Below the pieces are notes generated by a model, which was given only the letters and a program-made list of their open reading frames with translations, did not search any database and was not told where the DNA came from. The position numbers and the translations under genes were made by a program. A stretch of 64,000 bases of DNA from Lutraria lutraria (Eukaryota > Mollusca > Bivalvia > Venerida > Mactridae). Each line of letters opens with the position of its first letter. Position 1 is the stretch's first letter. Positions 46,192-57,769 of the stretch are shown in pieces. The stretch spans positions 31,820,399 to 31,884,398 of the forward strand of contig OZ026841.1 of assembly GCA_964023205.1 (NCBI GenBank). Direction: 5' to 3'.

Positions 46192-48235
46192 ACTAAATAT
46201 TGATTCATTTTCATATAATTTGTGAATTCTAATGTTGAGCACTGTTTATGGCTTGAAAGACGAATTATTATCAACTGAAACAAGCGAGTAATATTTTCCG
46301 AAACCATGTGCAAGTCAGCATATTTTTTAAATACATGTACATGGTTATTTTATTTTTGTCAAAATAATTGTGACTTGGTTTCATTTAAACTGAAAAGAAA
46401 AGTGAAATCAATGGATATCATAATAATTTATCATTTCAAAGAAAACATTTATCATTTATTACGTTTATTTTTTTTTTCGTTTTTATATCCCCTCTTAAGA
46501 TCGTCGGACCCTCTTGGCAATGTTGGGTTGGTCCATCATGTTTTGCTTTTAGGTCATGTGTATTTGTTAGGGTTTGGGTTAGGAGGTTAAAGGGAGGGTA
46601 GTATTCTTGGGGAAGACTTGTACACGTTTGTTTAAAATAATCAATTAATTTACTAAACTTTATATATATCCTGTTCATCGAATTTCAGTCTTCGGGTATT
46701 TGATATACTCGTACTTGATGACTTTCCTCTCATGAACCTCGCACTTTCAATCGTTTTGATGAAATCTTACTTGGACATCCAAGATCCTTGTTTTCGTGAA
46801 AAGTCTCCGTTTTGACCTCTTTTCCACCATTTCATAACAAACTTCTTTGATTTTCCTGATATTGGCATTATTTCTTCAACTTTGTATCCTTGTTCTCTTT
46901 ACATTATACAGCTTGAGAACGAGTACTAACTGACGCTAACAGACGCCATTTTGAAGATGATGTTGACATAACATGTAGGAAATGACATCGAAATTTCAAT
47001 GATGGCGTCACTTCCTGTTTTAAGCACCTGCTATTAAATTATAGCCTGTTCTAAATTTTTGAACACTTGTGCAAAATCCAGCTGTTATTTTAGTTAAATC
47101 AAAATATGTTAACAAATATAATTCTTCAGTTTAGGGCCCCGTTCTTTGGGGGACGCCCTGTTCATTCATCTAAAACACCAGATCTTGGAATGACCAATGG
47201 TATCACTAAAATGCAATGATCCAATGCTAAAGAATATCCAGGAATGTTCTATTCACGCACATTTAGCGATTATTGTTTTGAATAGGACATAATGCTTATA
47301 AATTGTGTGTGGTATAATCAGAGAAGTAGATAGCAGAGATAGGCAACTAAGAATATTACATGAGACAGCATGTCGTAAATTTTATAGCAGGTGAAACTCA
47401 AAAAACAAATAACATTACATATATAAATTTATATATATAAATCTCTGTTGGATATAATATTTGTTATATTTTTTCAATTGATGTTTAGCTATACCTACTA
47501 GAATGTATTCGGCCTGAAAACAAATTGGTACCAGTAGATATTTTGAAAACAAAAATGGCATAAGTAGGTGGTATATACAGGGGTGTAATAAAAATGATTA
47601 ACCTATTAATCAAGATTAATATTTGAAAAACTCTGCGGCAATACTTTGAATGATGAACTTTTAGAAAATGTAAACTTATCAATATGATATCAGTATGTAA
47701 GAATTTTTATTTGCTACACTATTAGCAATTTTTGGGGAAAGTAATAATCACACGCGACATTACATAGGTAATAACTGAAGTTGCTTACCTCTGTTATCTA
47801 TGTCTCTGGTAAAATGCATAAGCTAGCTGAAAACACAAGTAATTCGAAATTTTAGACATTCTTAAAAAAGTTACGAAGCACTAAACTAAATTGTTGCATA
47901 ATTATTATGTCGTTTTCGGAATTAGTAGCCGTTGTATAATATTACGTGTGTGTATGATAATTATATAAATGATTTTTTGGTCCGTATGGTCAATCTCGGC
48001 TTTCATACATCATTATAGACCATGCTTTCAACGCACGTGTCCCTTATGCAGACGAGCCTAACATTCAGATATACATACTTTATACCGTATATGTACTAGT
48101 ATTTGTTGCCCATGAGAAAACATGGTGAAATCTCACTTAGCGGCCTCTGTGATATTAACACCTCGCAATTATAAAACTATTTATTTTTAAGCCGGATTAC
48201 TATATTCTTCCGCATTACAACTTGATATTTTAAGC
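46192..48235. other. No recognisable gene
   Basis: Long AT-rich intergenic DNA. A 94-codon frame at 46306-46590 is low-complexity and hydrophobic and is not supported. A T-rich run lies at 46466-46480. No repeat family is identified. Confidence 0.4.
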
Positions 48236-48500
48236 CCAATCATATCCAGGGGCAAATAACTCAAAAACAAGCACCGAGATCCCCATTTGGTTGCGCTTAA
48301 AATGTTTCGATCATCATGCAAAGTTTTTTAAAAAATGTTCAAAACGTTTTCATTCTGCCTATATGTCCATGTGAAAAAGGTGGAAAGTGTCAGATATGTC
48401 GTAAGCGAATGTTTGTCTTGATTATATCAAACGTGATAATAACTGCATAACGCGCATTATCTTGCGACGTGAAAGTAATTCATGAACTACTATAAAATTA
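48236..48500 (+). repeat. Dispersed repeat, uninterrupted copy
   Basis: AAATAACTCAAAAACAAGCA, TTGCGCTTAAAATG, ATCATGCAAAGTT, CTGCCTATATGTCCATGTGA and GTAAGCGAATGTTTG match pieces of 28.1-30.2 kb, where the same sequence is split by an insertion. It is non-coding. Confidence 0.55.
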
Positions 48501-48545
48501 AAACAGTATCTACTTTTTACATCAGATAAAGTTATGCTATATCTA

Positions 48546-48960
48546 CGAGGGACGGTCAGAAAGTATCCGGACTTATCATGCTCATGTCTTTTTACGGGCA
48601 GCTATATAAACACATTATACATCGATGAAAACTACATTCTTTCGCCAATAACTTGGTCAGTTTACTTTCAATGATAATTGTGTATACACATTTTTGCCCA
48701 TCGATGTATGATATGTGTTTCGGCTATCATGGACTCTTTGTTAGTAGAACATCGCTCTGTAAAAAAGTTCATGGTTTCAGAAGGTGAATAGCCCTGCCAC
48801 ATTTTTTAAACGCTTGTCAAAGATTTTCTGATAAATGTGTCTCATGTTCAACCTTCTACCACTGGGTTTCTCAGTTTATTGATGACAGAACAATGTCCAG
48901 TTAATTTATGGAAGGTCGACGGTTCTACACAAATGTTAGACTGCTGTCTTCCTCATCTGT
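48546..48960 (+). pseudogene. Mariner-like transposon remnant
   Basis: CGAGGGACGGTCAGAAAGTA followed by TCCGGAC resembles a mariner terminal repeat. From 48730 a decayed frame reads HRSVKKFMVSEGE, stop, PCHIF, then after frame changes KRLSKIF and STFYHWVSQFIDDRT. This is the pattern of the paired helix-turn-helix N-terminus of mariner transposases (IKFLVKEG...IHRRL...STVYRWVxxFKxGR). The catalytic DDD domain is absent and several stops are present, so only a dead 5' fragment remains. Confidence 0.5.
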
Positions 48961-49997
48961 GAATTTAAAATTGGAATGTCGCCAAATGACACCGACAGTT
49001 AGTACGACGTTACACAATATGACATACAAATAAATGAGTTTTAATCTGTACGGTTGATTTAAATGTGTACAAATATTGTGTGAAACAATGATTATTTGAT
49101 AAAAAAGGAAATGCCTCCATTTTGTCATAAGCGCGTAGCATATCTTTTAATCAGACGTACAATTTCAATTCAACACTTCTTTTGACACAAACAATACATG
49201 TTAATTGCAAATACAATATTAATGTACATAAAATTACAATATTACGAATTTCAATTTTGCAAAATTACTTACAAACAAATGAGTATACTGACAACACAAT
49301 TATAAATATACACGATTATTTCGAGAGAAAAGTGTCAGCTACTTGTCTTCTGCTAAGAACATGATGATAAGGATTTGTTTGTATTCATTCCATGTTATCA
49401 TAAAGGGAAATAACTACAACATGTATTTGGCCTTTCCTTCAAGCAATCTACATGTATCGGTTACTGAAGCGTAAGGACGAACTTCTATACGTGATATTTT
49501 ACCTTGTTTTTTTGTTAAGAAAGAATGACAACTCGAATTTAGTTTCATCGATTAATGTTTCTTTGTTGAACCTTAGGACTATCAAATATGAAAACAACTC
49601 AATTCACACTTCGGTGTAAGTACTATACTGTGTTAAAAACGTTATAAAATAATATTAAATGTACATGCACATGTGTTTACAACATACTATGCCAGTACTT
49701 AGTAGCACTGCATTGTAAATAAATATGCCCGGGACTATCTTGATTTTAATTTGAATCTCAACAACACTCCAAGTATTCATTTCATGACGAGGAAACATAA
49801 AAAGGAAACTTGTCGGAACACATCAAAGGCGTTCACAAGGCTTTAATGTAAAAAAGAAGGGACCGAAATTACTTGATCTATTTTCGTCACGTTATATAGT
49901 ATTGTTTGGCTAAGATGGGTAATAAAACTTAGGTAAACTGCAAGCGAAAAGTATTATATATCTACGTTAGAATAAGACTATCACTAGAGGTGATGAA
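48961..49997. other. No recognisable gene
   Basis: AT-rich DNA with short chance frames only. Confidence 0.4.
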
Positions 49998-50938
49998 TAC
50001 CCCCAGATGCCGCTTTCCATAGTTACCGTTACATTTTACAAAGAGAAATGTAACACATTTTCATTTTTTAATGCCTGGAAATTGTTGCTTAGAAATATCC
50101 TAAATACAAATTATATAAATATAACAAAGGGCCATAACTCATTAAAATTGACTTAGACAAAGCCTATTGAGGACATGCACAACTTGGCGAACAACTTATC
50201 ACTTCTAAGAAGTTTCACTGAATTCCTGCATGTAGTTGCTAAGAAATAGTTTGGACAAAATTTACCAATTGTATGAAACAAAGGACCATACCTCAGTGAA
50301 AATTAATCCAAACAAAACCTGGTTATTGCATGCACGACTTGGCTTACTTTTTATAACTTCTGTGAAATTTCACTGAATCCCCGAGTAGTTGCTGAGATAT
50401 TGTATATACACTGCACAAAAAACAACAACAAGGGGCCAACAAGACAAGCTTAATACATATACAACTAGGCTAACTATTTATTACTTCTTTTAAGTTCCAT
50501 GGAATTCCTGTAAATAGTTAATAAGAAATAGTTCGGACAAATTTGCCTACTGTATACACTTTATAAAAAAACAAAGGGCTATAACTCAGTGAAAATTAAT
50601 CCAAACAAACAACCGTTTGAGCATTCACAACTAGGCTTACCACTGATCACTACTGTGGAGTTTCATTGTATGACTGTCAGTAGTTAATGACAAATAGTCT
50701 GGACAAAATTTGCTTATTGTATATACTGCATAAAAACATTAATCCAAACAAAAATGGTATCACCATGCACAACTAGACTTACTACTGATCACTTCTGTAA
50801 AGTTTCATTGAATTCCTGTCAGTAATTGCTGAGAAATTGTCCGGACAAATTGTATCTACAGACGCACGGACCGACCGACGTACTGTCAAGCGTGAATCCA
50901 ATATATCCCCCATATATTTCATATCTGGGGGTATAAAA
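49998..50938. mobile_element. Repeat element with TACCCCCAGAT ends and internal tandem blocks
   Basis: ATACCCCCAGATG near 49998 is mirrored by ATATCTGGGGGTAT near 50920-50938. Between them a block of roughly 160-190 bp recurs about four times with GGGCCATAACTCA, TTAATCCAAACAAA, GCACAACT(T/A)GGC, ACTTCTGTGAA(A/G)TTTCA(C/T), TGAATTCCTG and AGTTGCTGAGA(A/T)AT. It ends with GACGCACGGACCGACCGACG. It resembles high-copy non-coding repeats of bivalves in general layout. No protein is encoded; a 90-codon frame crossing the end is chance. Confidence 0.55.
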
Positions 50939-51201
50939 AACCAGCGTTTTGATATTGTTTTAAAGCTTTATATTCAAAAGAAAATAGTAAGCATTAGTAA
51001 GACATCATTCCATCATGTATGTGTAAGTCACGATATAGTAGTATCCGGAAATAGATCATCGTTAACAATAACATCGTGGTTTATACAAAGAAACATGTTT
51101 TACGTCTAAATACAACACGCCCCAAATCGGAATCTTTCACAAACGACAGACAATGAATATCAACTTTCTTTAAATAGTTTTCTTTTCTAAGTCCTCCGAA
51201 T

Positions 51202-52005
51202 TTACTTGCAGCAAAGTATTCGTCGAAGTCGTTTTCGTAAAAGGTTATTAAAATATCCATAAACAATTGGATTAATGCATGTAGTACTCATTACCGTCAT
51301 GACTGTTAATACATGCCCCGTAGATGAAATGGAGAAATATCCCCGCAGTACTGATGAAACGATCCAAGGGAGCAGCCTCATGAGGTATAGTAACACGATA
51401 ACTGTGAACATTTTGACCAGTCGCAATTGCCGTCTTGTTCCCTCCTTTGACTGTGAACGTTGTTGAATCACTCGCAATTTGGCTGCGTTTATAAATCGAT
51501 ATAGTTTGACATACATCACCACCATTGTTGTCGAGGGACCGAACAAGAACAGAAACATCATAAAACTGGGATAAGCCCGATCAGACAATACTGACATGCC
51601 CGACCATTGATTAGTACATATTGTAAATGTTTCATTTTGTAAATTTATAGTTTTAGCACCTCGAAAATAGATGGTCGGGACAGATAAAGCAAGTGACATT
51701 ACCCAAATAATTAATAACAGAACTGCGATCCTTTTTCGTGTTATCCAATTTGAATTTATTATAACACAGTAATACCTGTCTATGCTTATCAGAATCATTG
51801 TAAAACTGCAACATGCTCCTGAAACAAAGGCTGAGTAAATAATAAGCTTGCAAAGTGTATCACCAAAGATCCAGTGGCGAGTTATTCGTATGACGGCGAA
51901 GAATGGAGAAGATGCTGACATTAAGATATCTGTTGCTGCAAGGTTAGCAACGAACATGAAGGGAACTATCCATAATGCTGCGCTTTGGTAAATGGCAACG
52001 AGTAT
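51202..52005 (-). CDS. Class A GPCR gene, exon 3 (TM2-TM7 and C-terminus)
   Basis: This is the last exon of the intact receptor, 804 nt. On the minus strand the acceptor TTTGTTTACAG is at 52006 and the exon opens in phase 0 (ILVAIYQSAALW). Rhodopsin-family landmarks, numbered in the spliced 314-residue protein, are FVANLAATD in TM2, Cys99 before TM3 (GDTLCK) paired with Cys177 in the second extracellular loop (TFTICTNQW), DRY at 123-125, Pro260 in TM6 (RLLPW) and NPIVY at 292-296 in TM7. An N-glycosylation sequon (NET) lies at 171. The tail is very short and ends in LCCK, with two possible palmitoylation sites. The TM6 CWxP motif is replaced by a non-aromatic version. The overall pattern suggests a peptide-type receptor, but the ligand cannot be assigned. 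Confidence 0.92.
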   Translation of the reverse strand: MLVAIYQSAALWIVPFMFVANLAATDILMSASSPFFAVIRITRHWIFGDTLCKLIIYSAFVSGACCSFTMILISIDRYYCVIINSNWITRKRIAVLLLIIWVMSLALSVPTIYFRGAKTINLQNETFTICTNQWSGMSVLSDRAYPSFMMFLFLFGPSTTMVVMYVKLYRFINAAKLRVIQQRSQSKEGTRRQLRLVKMFTVIVLLYLMRLLPWIVSSVLRGYFSISSTGHVLTVMTVMSTTCINPIVYGYFNNLLRKRLRRILCCK

Positions 52006-53080
52006 CTGTAAACAAATTAAGAATACGAATTATAACATTATAGCATGTGCTCAATATCAAAGTAGACTGTATAACTAGTCCATTGATACTTTAAGTATGT
52101 ACACATATAATTTCAGAGAAGACATTGCACAAGATAAGGAGCATGTCGTTCATACCGTAAATGGCCGTTCCGCTACAGGCAAATAACGTACAATGTTTTT
52201 AGTAAATTTTACGATAACAGAGCTACATCACTTTTTGGGGGATGTATATTGTCATTATTGCAGCACCTAAATTCAACAGTACATGTACCATCCTATGTTT
52301 ACAGAATCTCGGACAAAGTTATCAAATAGGAGTGTTATCTAAAATTACCTTCTCGCTACATAAACAGACTTATGATTTTTGTAAAAAGGTATTTATACTG
52401 AACTGCGAACATCCGCAATCTAAGACGACAAGAAAATGACGAAACCGCCGGCAAACTTGAAGGCAATGCTAGAAAAAATCCATCAAACTACAAACATGCG
52501 CAAACCAAACGCCTTTGGTTGCAAACACTGCACGATATCTGGTGTTTCCACTGCCCATTTTTTATACTTCGGTGTAGTAGCGGCCCTTTTTGTGTTTAAT
52601 GTTAGATGAAGCAATTGTTTTTATTCAAATTTCTTGATTGATTTTTTTTCAAGGTTTTATCTTTTATACAAGCTACCTTACGTTAAAAAAATAATTAATA
52701 TACGTGTTAATATTAAAACGACATGTCAACTTATCGAAATGTTTTGTTTTCTTACATTATGCATCCAAATATTTTATTAAGCAATATATGACGGTTAAAT
52801 GATATAATCAATATTTTCGAAGTACTTTTCATTGGCGTATCTTTTTGAGGCTTTTTGAATTAAAACATTTCAAATTGTATTGCATCCAGTCTTTTGTTTC
52901 TAACAATATTTTAAGACAAAAAAAACCCGCAATTTACTAGAAAATAATACAAATACATTTTCATATATAAAAGGGACGGTAACTGTTTAATATTACGTAC
53001 TATCTTAACTTAGACAAAAGTCTATTTAACCTTCCGTAACTGTTCCAAATAATTATGTAAGATACTCATAATATATTTAC

Positions 53081-53148
53081 CATGGAATTTTGTGTAACGG
53101 AGATTACAAAGCAAATCATGAAGACTGTGGCTTCTATGATGCTCTGTC
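53081..53148 (-). CDS. Class A GPCR gene, exon 2 (TM1)
   Basis: This is a 68-nt exon that encodes most of TM1, GQSIIEATVFMICFVISVTQ then NSM, with the conserved TM1 asparagine (QNSM in place of GN). The acceptor is TTTTTTCCACAG and the donor is ATG|GTAAAT. It enters in phase 1 (Gly25 split with exon 1) and leaves in phase 0, matching both neighbours. The same 68-nt exon with the same phases exists in the pseudogene at 22410. It is too short to be seen as an open frame on its own. Confidence 0.88.
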
Positions 53149-53312
53149 CTGTGGAAAAAAGAAAACACCATTAAAAGCTAGGAAACAATGATCGTTGTCG
53201 TGAATAAAGATAGCATTCAAATTCTTATTTTGATTACATTTTCAGTATCTTAAGTACATTGTATATACACGGTATTAGCAACAAAAATAAACAAACAATA
53301 GAAATTTCTTAC

Positions 53313-53407
53313 CTGGCCAAGTTGGTCCAAATTCTGACATGAGCGGATGAAGAGTATTGTTTGTTTCCGGGTCCAAAAAAATCATTTTTATGAAGTTCTC
53401 GTATAAT
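53313..53407 (-). CDS. Class A GPCR gene, exon 1 (start codon and extracellular N-terminus)
   Basis: The exon opens after a 3' splice site (TTTTTTTTAG at 53408) with 22 untranslated bases, so a further 5' non-coding exon must exist upstream. The start codon is at 53385 (AAAAATGAT). The protein begins MIFLDPETNNTLHPLMSEFG and ends PTWP|G at the donor CCAG|GTAAGA. The 24-residue extracellular N-terminus has an NNT glycosylation sequon (Asn9) and no signal peptide, as usual for small class A receptors. Intron 1 is 164 bases and intron 2 is 1075 bases. Confidence 0.85.
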
Positions 53408-54429
53408 CTAAAAAAAATATTAAATAAATTCCAAGTAAAGTCTCTATAAAAACTAAATTTTACTAAGTTTGCTCTAAAGTAAGAATCACGCTCTGATCAA
53501 AACTTTGTATAGTGGCTGTTACTTTCATGCAGTTAATATTAACAGATACATCAAATTTTCAACGGTCTTGTTAATGTCATGACTGGCTCCTAGAGAATAG
53601 TAAAACTTCAATATTTAGACCACCTTTGAAGGTTCTGCTGTTTTTCGGAACTACAAAGCAATCAAAATAAATTTATTTGAAGAGTGGGGTATCTATCTTC
53701 CTTAGACGCTAAAATCCGTTCGGGTCACTGATAACCTTTTGCAATAAGAAATTAAAACTTTACGGTTACAATTACAACAAATTAACACAAACACAAAGTC
53801 TTGGACAAAATGTTCTTGAATATGAATAATATTTCAAGGGTCAAAAAAGAATTCCCCTAACGGACTTGATTGTTTAAGTTAACTGAAAATTTGTTCTGTA
53901 ATACGTTTCACAGAAGTGACTCGATGCTTGCCAGACACTAAAGGACACGGGTTAGCATATGAAGAAAATTTTACCAAAAAATACATCCATATTTTTTTCA
54001 CACAATACAGTTAATTATCTCTCCTTTTATGGAATGAACAATAACTAAGGAAAAAAAGTGAGTCCCAAAACCTCTTTTTGACGCCGAAAGTATGGTGGGG
54101 TGTATGGGCAAGATTCAAATATATCAATTTCATAAATAGTATGTATATTTTTTCAACACGTTTTGAAAATTTAATTCTATTCAGTCTTCATTTATATGAC
54201 AATATTATATATTCATTAAAATGAAGTAATTATAACAGCTTTATACCCAGTCAAACGCATTCTATAGATCATTATATTTATGTAAGTACTCGAATATTAA
54301 CATTTTTTTGTCTTAAAAGTTCATTTTGGCATCCTATTTTTAAGAAATTGACAGCAATCATGCATTGAAATGTAAAGTTACGCGTCGGTGTCGTATAATA
54401 ATTCATTACTGTTATTACCGAAAAACTCA
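53408..54429. other. 5' flank of the intact receptor gene
   Basis: 53.41-53.63 kb is homologous, in inverted orientation, to the flank of the pseudogene (for example CTCAAAGGTGGTTCTAG at 21.56 kb against TTCAAAGGTGGTCTAAA here). No promoter element or upstream exon could be fixed. Confidence 0.45.
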
Positions 54430-54900
54430 GGGAGCGCGTGCTATTATGTATGTTGTCCGTCCGTATGTCCGTCTTCAAATTTTCAAAGGACTTCCCCTCT
54501 GAAAGGGCTGTGTCAAATTTGAAGAAACTCCACAGAAGCGATCTTTGGGTGACAATTTACAAAGAAAATGATAAAAAAGCTCATTCCATGCAGAACTCTG
54601 GTTTCCGTGGCAACCAAAAGGAGAATATTAAAAAAATTTAATTGTCTTAAACCATATGGTGTAGAACTTAGATATTTGACATGGAACATCATCTAGACCT
54701 TCTAACATACTTAGAAACTATGTTAGAGAGCCTCTAGGTGGTGCTCCATGCCAAACATCTAAGCTCTAAACCATGTGCATTTAAGCAAAAGTTTTTTAAT
54801 TTTCCTTTTTAAATCTATATGAAACATTTTATGTCTCGGACGGGGTTAATTACGAACCCAGGTACATTATTTTAGCAAGTTTGTTACAGGGTCACTAGAT
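54430..54900. repeat. Two inverted pieces of the dispersed GGCAACC repeat
   Basis: 54480-54700 carries the family in minus orientation (CCATGCAGAACTCTGG, TTTCCGTGGCAACCAAAAGG). 54720-54810 carries it in plus orientation (GAGAGCCTCTAGGTGGTGCT, CCAAACATCTAAGCTCTAAA). The two halves share TTTGACATGGAACATCATCT / GGTGGTGCTCCATGCCAAAC as inverse phrases, giving a foldback layout. It is non-coding. Confidence 0.5.
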
Positions 54901-55525
54901 GATGTTCCATGTCAAATATGTAAGTTTTTTTTCGTAATCATCCCAAATAACACTGTAATTAGTAACACCAAATCTACGCATGCGATGAAATGTTCCTGAA
55001 CTATGAAACACACGCCTGAACGTATTGGCCACTTTACTAGCTCGATAGTTATAAACTGAGTCAAGTACAAATACCAAATTATATTTCAGTGAATGAAGAT
55101 AAAAAATGGGACTTATTAAAAACAAGTTATTGTAAATTTTTATTGCGCTGTCATGATTATTTATCTATGCCAACTGAAAAACATGTCCACATACATTCCA
55201 GAATCCTCTTTTAGACATTTAATCTGTAGAATGATTTCTAAACAGGCAAATGAATAAATATAGGTTCGTTAGCTCTAATTCACTAATCTGGTGATTGAAT
55301 TTGGAGGAGGCCATATTACACCCTTAAATTGTTTAAATTATATATCCGTCTTCAGCCCTAATGAATATACAATAATACTGATAACATAAAAAGATAATAC
55401 AAATTATAAACAATATCCCGATTAAAATACTTTCAAAATGTATAATTTTATGCTAAAAAATCCTCAAAGAATATCTGATTATTACACAAAAGGACTTCAA
55501 AGGAAGATTATCATGATATATTCAC

Positions 55526-56041
55526 CATGGAATTTTGAGTATCGTAGAGTACCAAGTTAAACCTATTTAAACACAATGGCTTCTATGATGATCTGTCCTG
55601 TAAAACAAAAAGCAGAACATTAATATCAAACTTCAAGAAACAGAGAAGCTAAGAAACAATATATAACACACACTAGAAACTCATATCTCACAATTTATTT
55701 TTAATGGTCAATAGTTTTTCGGCAAATCCTTAGAATAACAAAATATCACTCCATTCCAGTAGTATAGTTGTTGCCAGTTCAGTATACCTCTTACTTAATC
55801 ACGGTATGCATGCCACGACTACTACACAATACAAAATAAATGTTGTTGTCAATAACCATAGCAATTAAATTCTCGGCAACTTTTGATTTCATTTTTTATT
55901 ATCATAATTACTTTCTATCTCGAGTAAAACAAATTTACATATCTTACCTATTCAAGTTGTTTCAAATTCTGACACAAATGGATGGAGAGTATTGTTCGTT
56001 TCCGTGTCTAAAACTCTTCTTTTAAGGAGTTAACATATAAT
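55526..56041 (-). pseudogene. Decayed duplicate of the receptor's exons 1 and 2
   Basis: Exon 1' (55948-56041) keeps the acceptor, CGGAAACGAACAATACTCTC, TGTGTCAGAATTTGAAACAA and the donor AATAG|GTAAGAT, but the start codon is lost. Exon 2' (55526-55597) keeps the acceptor TTTTACAG, GACAGATCATCATAGAAGCC and the donor CATG|GTGAAT, but is 72 nt instead of 68 and has TAG and TAA in the TM1 frame. No third exon follows before the intact gene's first exon, so this is a partial upstream duplicate on the same strand. Its 5' flank (TACGAGTAACAGTCATTTT, inverse near 56.13 kb) matches the flank of the pseudogene at 21.8 kb better than that of the intact gene. Confidence 0.82.
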
Positions 56042-56309
56042 CTTAGATTCTAAACAAAATCTCTGTTAAAACAATTCTTCTATGTGAATGTTTCAAAGTA
56101 AAAAGTCCGTTTCGTTTAAAACTTCTAAAATGACTGTTACTCGTATGAAGTTTACAATATAAAACTTGAATATATCAAGCAGCGTCATATATATAACATT
56201 TTGATGAATTAACTGTATCTAAAAGAAGCACTTGTCCCCTCTATGTTAATTTTACATCTAAGGAAACATTTCTTATTGAAACATCCACTTGATAATTCGT
56301 TCCTTCGTA

Positions 56310-56710
56310 AAATAGTGGTCAAAATACATTCAGGAGTATTTATCTTTTTAAAGGGTAAGGGTACGTTAAGCCTTAATGAAAATGAAAGACTGAATCTCAG
56401 TATGAGAGATTGATTAATTATTAATTCTGCCTTTCATGTTTTATCAAATCTCAAATACCGGATGATAAAAATATACGGATTTCCTTTCAAGATACAAATG
56501 TATGTTATATCAAAGTAAAAACTGTATTTAATTCATTAACCGACCATTGATATACTCTTTTGTTATATTGCAAATAATAATGTAATTAATATATACGCGG
56601 TGAAAGCTGAACAGAGAAACGAATTTCATCAACACATTGACCTTTGTACGGTGTGAAGGTTATTATTAACACCAATTATGTTTTAGTAAACGATATATAA
56701 AAACTCGAAT
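56310..56710. repeat. Duplicated flank block, copy A
   Basis: AAATACATTCAGGAGTATTT, TTCATTAACCGACCATTGAT, TTGTTATATTGCAAATAATA, TATATACGCGGTGAAAGCTG and CACCAATTATGTTTTAG recur in the same order and orientation at 57.77-58.17 kb. This direct duplication is spaced by about 1.46 kb, upstream of the decayed receptor exons. It is non-coding. Confidence 0.8.
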
Positions 56711-57077
56711 TGATACTTTTAATAACCAAGACATACAAAAAAAACTCGGTATATATTTACGTATATATTTCATGTTTAATGTTTCATTTAATGTCAGGTC
56801 AATGATAGGCCATTTATATATAAAGCACTTTTGAACATGCGTTAAACATGATATGAGTACTACGAAAATGTGGTAAAATAATTAAATACAGAATCAACTT
56901 ATAAATAAATAAATTGAATCCTTACAATTTAAGCCTTATCATATATCGTAAAGCATATACATTGACACATGGACAGGATGGCTGAAAATGTGGTCGAAAT
57001 TGTGTCGATATACGAGGAAAATCATGTCTATCGGTATTATTTAGTCCATTATTTTCTACTTGAGTAATAGCACATTT

Positions 57078-57335
57078 GACCCGCCTCCGAGGTGGAATGG
57101 TTAAGGTCTTTGACTTCAAATCACTATAACCTCTCACTGATAGAGGGTCCTGGGTTCGAGCCCCGCTACCGGCCATGTCTCTTTAAGTGAGAAAGTAGGC
57201 AGTTGTTTACGGAGAATGAGAGTCTAGCGCTGGTTCATCCCGGGAACGGTGCTTAGGTGAACCGTACGCCTTATATATGTTGAAAAGGTGCGTAAATTCG
57301 ATATAAACAAAACAAACAAAAAACACCTTTGCCAT
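57078..57335 (+). mobile_element. tRNA-derived SINE (Ser/Leu-like head)
   Basis: CCGCCTCCGAGGTGGAATGG then TTAAGGTCTTTGACTTCAAA is a class II tRNA-like head with an A box. A long variable arm (CCTCTCACTGATAGAGGG) and a B box (GGGTTCGAGCC) follow. The body (AAGTGAGAAAGTAGGCAGTT, GGTTCATCCCGGGAACGGTG, AGGTGAACCGTACGCC) ends in an A-rich tail (AAACAAAACAAACAAAAAAC). The anticodon position reads TCA and the acceptor stem is not closed, so this is a SINE and not a tRNA gene. Confidence 0.75.
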
Positions 57336-57769
57336 ATACTCGGTGTGTAGGTTGGCATCAATAAAAGTATTTAACAAAAATATATTGAGAAAATATAAGA
57401 GGAATGACACTATTCATGAAATATTAACAAAATGTTTAAAAAAGTCGTTTACAAGGCTTAATAAAAGTGGTATTAGCTCTTATCATCAAACTAAAATATT
57501 AGTTATTTATTTAATGTCGCTAGAAAAAAAATATTGTTATTGAGGTGGTCGCTGTTCTGAAGTAATTGCTTTAATTATGTTACAGTAGTTCGATGTTGTG
57601 TATTACTCGTGTTTCATTGTTCTTGAATTAATCAAAGTTTAATTAAGTGATAATGACACCATCTCAATATTAAAAGTTTTTCGTTGGAGAAGCAATGGAA
57701 CTAGTACATGAAGGATTTACGGTGTAGTCATTTTTTTCCTTTGATAGGTTCTTGTTGTTCATTGCTTCG

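Noticed and set aside
46306..46590. 94-codon ORF downstream of the globin
   Set aside because: Low-complexity hydrophobic composition over a T-rich run, with no motif and no splice support.
54895..55125. Missing third exon of the partial receptor duplicate
   Set aside because: The minus-strand frame here shows no DRY, NPxxY or TM pattern of the receptor; no third exon was found between 53.4 and 55.5 kb.
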